Shown in pieces: positions 5,977-7,231 of a DNA stretch of 7,231 nt. Source of the DNA: Cyanobacteria bacterium UBA11370 (GTDB lineage Bacteria > Cyanobacteriota > Cyanobacteriia > Cyanobacteriales > Coleofasciculaceae); contig DNGI01000087.1 of the NCBI GenBank assembly GCA_003486645.1, forward strand, positions 1-7,231, in the 5' to 3' direction. Below the pieces are notes generated by a model that worked only from the letters and a program-made list of their open reading frames with translations, made no database searches and was not told where the DNA came from. Each line of letters begins with the position of its first letter. Position 1 is the first letter of the stretch. Position numbers and translations under genes: made by a program.

Positions 5977-6279
5977 TCATGGTTCCGATTCTTCAAATAG
6001 GGGTGGTAAATCGCGGCGACCACTAACTACACGAAGAATTTCAATACCATCGTCCAAAATTCTATAGAAAATGATATAGCTATCCAAGGGTAGACCTCGC
6101 AGATCGGGACGTATTTCTGTATAGCTTCTGCCTAAATTGGGGAAGTTGACTAGTTGTTGACAGCGACGCGCAAAATCTTGAAAAAAGCGCTCACCTGCTT
6201 CAATATTATTGGTTGTAAAATAATCAGCAATTTCGTTTAGATCTTGGCTGGCAAGAACGTTGATGAGATAGCGTTTCAT
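5977..6279 (-). CDS. ParE/RelE-family toxin
   Basis: A 100-residue protein of the RelE/ParE fold, the toxin of a type II toxin-antitoxin pair. Seen are the N-terminal strand and helix MKRYLINVLASQDLNEIADY, the FPNLGR motif with following E-RPDLRGLPLDSY, the strand IIFYRILDDGIEILRV, and the C-terminal SGRRDLPPLF. ParE members poison DNA gyrase and RelE members cut mRNA on the ribosome; sequence alone does not say which applies here, though the LGR-E-RPDLR pattern is ParE-like. The ATG at 6279 overlaps the antitoxin stop in an ATGA (6279-6276), so the two are translationally coupled. The protein appears full length. No terminator is evident after its stop at 5977. Confidence 0.9.
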   Translation of the reverse strand: MKRYLINVLASQDLNEIADYFTTNNIEAGERFFQDFARRCQQLVNFPNLGRSYTEIRPDLRGLPLDSYIIFYRILDDGIEILRVVSGRRDLPPLFEESEP

Positions 6280-6542
6280 GTTTGAGTCTCGCGTGCTTGC
6301 CGAAAGCGCTCCAAAATTCCTGTGATTAAGGTTTCGCCATCAATGGGTGAAGTATGTTCGGAGACAGCAACAGCAGCATCTATCTTTGCACGTACAGAGT
6401 TGAGCCATTCGCTATCAGCGCGATCATATTCATCCAACAACCGCAAAGCAACTTCCAATACTTCTTCAGCCGAGCGATATTTGCCTGTTCGGAGTTTGGT
6501 TTGGATGAATTGTTCTTGGGTCTTCGTTAGAGTAATACTCAT
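6276..6542 (-). CDS. ParD-family antitoxin
   Basis: An 88-residue antitoxin cognate to the following ParE-type toxin. The N-terminus MSITLTKTQEQFIQTKLRTG has the strand and helix of a ribbon-helix-helix DNA-binding domain, followed by KYRSAEEVLEVALRLLDEYD, the second helix of the dimer. The C-terminal half (about 45-88) should wrap the toxin. Such antitoxins normally repress their own operon as a complex with the toxin. The ATG at 6542 gives the family's usual N-terminus; an in-frame ATG at 6587 would add 15 residues that lie partly in a toxin-like repeat and is less likely. No good ribosome site is seen before either start. It overlaps the toxin gene by 4 nt. Confidence 0.9.
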   Translation of the reverse strand: MSITLTKTQEQFIQTKLRTGKYRSAEEVLEVALRLLDEYDRADSEWLNSVRAKIDAAVAVSEHTSPIDGETLITGILERFRQARETQT

Positions 6543-6620
6543 CGTAGTTAGCAAGCAAGTTTGCTCTAATTCTAGCAACCTTGCCATCGTCCAAAATTCC
6601 GTAAAAGATGAAGCCAGGAG
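6543..6620 (-). pseudogene. short remnant resembling the C-terminal strand of a ParE toxin
   Basis: Between the DUF2442 stop and the antitoxin start, one minus-strand frame reads GFIFYGILDDGKVARIRANL. This parallels YIIFYRILDDGIEILRV in the toxin downstream, and the DNA shares CCATCGTCCAAAATTC exactly (+ strand 6584-6599 and 6047-6062). It may be a piece of an earlier toxin gene or of a partial duplication. There is no start codon or full domain. Confidence 0.35.
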
Positions 6621-6929
6621 TTAAACTCTATTCGCTCGTTCTTCCAACCATCGTTGGAATGATTTTTGGCTCTCTCCAGATGGCTTACCAAGAATGATAT
6701 TTTTGACACTAATATCTTCATCAAGATCAGACCAGTGCATTCCCTGGTTGTTACCTATAAATCGCCAATTGTTGCGCTCGTTTGGCGTGCCGTGTAATAA
6801 CCGAGGATACCAGGCTAAAGGAACAGAAATAGTACGACCATCAGATAGATCGACAGTAAGTGCATCATCTGTCACTACTACTTGTTGCGCTTTAGGGATT
6901 TCCAGTAACTCAACCATTAAAGAAGTCAT
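6621..6929 (-). CDS. DUF2442 protein
   Basis: A 102-residue small protein matching DUF2442. The core is DDALTVDLSDGRTISVPLAW (from about residue 21), followed by YPRLLHGTPNERNNWRFIGN and a G-HW-DLDEDISVKNIILGKPS stretch; the C-terminal tail ends in RWLEERANRV. Family members are small partners of DUF4160 proteins, and the pair is often suggested to behave like a toxin-antitoxin module; biochemical function is not settled. The ATG at 6929 has AGG five bases before it and overlaps the DUF4160 end by 20 nt; an ATG at 6917 (ATGGTTGA overlap of 8 nt) is the alternative. Either way the two genes are coupled. A 78-nt gap separates it from the antitoxin. Confidence 0.88.
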   Translation of the reverse strand: MTSLMVELLEIPKAQQVVVTDDALTVDLSDGRTISVPLAWYPRLLHGTPNERNNWRFIGNNQGMHWSDLDEDISVKNIILGKPSGESQKSFQRWLEERANRV

Positions 6930-7161
6930 GCCAACCTGCTAACAATTGCTCTTGATGTTCTTCAACAAGTTTTTGAATGTGATTAATTTCTGTACGACTG
7001 AAGCCTCTGTTATTTTGAAGGCGAACTGGACTAAGCCAAAACTTAGCTTCATCTTGAGCGCGCTCGATATGAATGTGCGGTGGTTCATCACGATCTCCTG
7101 CGTAGCAGAAGAAACGGTATGGCCTGACTCGGAGTAATCTGGGTATTCTCACATCTTGCAC
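6910..7161 (-). CDS. DUF4160 protein, partner of DUF2442
   Basis: An 83-residue protein matching DUF4160. Landmarks are RLLRVRPYRFFCYAGDRDEP (8-27), the HIH motif in PPHIHIER (27-34) that is typical of the family and might bind metal or act in catalysis, EAKFWLSPVRLQ, then RGFSRTEINHIQKLVEEHQE. A catalytic role is inferred, not shown. The GTG at 7161 is chosen because GAGGG (7170-7166) lies 4 nt upstream. A GTG at 7152 would also fit the family N-terminus; a TTG at 7200 falls in the dispersed repeat and is rejected. It overlaps DUF2442, which follows on the same strand. An adjacent repeat upstream suggests the pair was inserted as a unit. Confidence 0.85.
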   Translation of the reverse strand: MQDVRIPRLLRVRPYRFFCYAGDRDEPPHIHIERAQDEAKFWLSPVRLQNNRGFSRTEINHIQKLVEEHQEQLLAGWHDFFNG

Positions 7162-7182
7162 CAAGCCCTCAGAATAGAATTC

Positions 7183-7231
7183 TGGGGCTATATAAACCAA
7201 GTCCGCCTACGCGGACTAACCGAAAATCAGG
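7183..7231. repeat. dispersed cyanobacterial repeat with 7-bp hairpin, cut by the window end
   Basis: GGGGCTATATAAACCAAGTC leads into a perfect hairpin: AGTCCGC (7200-7206), loop CTAC, GCGGACT (7211-7217). From memory this resembles a frequent cyanobacterial intergenic repeat. It lies just upstream of the DUF4160 gene, so it may carry part of its leader. The element continues beyond the window. Confidence 0.6.

Noticed and set aside
6322..6624. Plus-strand open frame of 100 codons across the antitoxin
   Set aside because: Antisense to the ParD-type antitoxin, whose ribbon-helix-helix pattern and coupling with the toxin are clear.

Overview
The window looks like a chromosomal segment of a filamentous cyanobacterium. 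Three lines of sequence evidence support this. Five copies of the cyanobacterial palindrome HIP1 (GCGATCGC) start at 678, 1125, 1844, 3590 and 4587. Heptamer tandem repeats of the type known from cyanobacterial intergenic DNA occur at several points. The proteins (a RRF of cyanobacterial length, XisI, a DUF6918-like protein, a geranylgeranyl-reductase-family flavoprotein) also have a cyanobacterial look. The species cannot be fixed from the sequence alone.

Left part (1-4353, + strand). A low-complexity secreted or anchored protein (156-770) precedes the housekeeping pair pyrH (819-1547, UMP kinase) and frr (1534-2082, ribosome recycling factor). These two overlap by 14 nt: frr starts at a GTG whose Shine-Dalgarno lies inside pyrH. 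A strong intrinsic terminator built from heptamer repeats closes the operon at 2124-2165. About 480 nt of repeat-rich and AT-rich spacer follows, then a DUF6918-like gene (2649-3086), a homopurine mirror repeat (3119-3154), and a FAD-dependent oxidoreductase of the geranylgeranyl reductase family (3220-4353).

Middle (4354-5025). A heptamer-repeat spacer leads to an orphan xisI (4475-4810, TTG start) with no xisH beside it. A near-perfect palindrome at 4886-4918 then separates it from the minus-strand genes.

Right part (5026-7231, mostly minus strand). This is an accessory island without HIP1 sites. From right to left it reads: a dispersed-repeat end with a hairpin (about 7183-7231), DUF4160 (7161-6910) overlapping DUF2442 (6929-6621), a short toxin-like remnant, a ParD-type antitoxin (6542-6276) overlapping a ParE-type toxin (6279-5977) by ATGA, two gene stumps meeting tail to head (a + strand C-terminal tail at 5786-5965 and a minus-strand DUF6232-like tail at 5822-5550), and a cyanobacterial protein of unknown function (5499-5026). 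That protein shares a GN-[F/L]-IQG motif with the neighbouring stump. The island looks like a place where toxin-antitoxin and related small modules were inserted and partly eroded. The shared-motif gene pair is the least explained element of the window.
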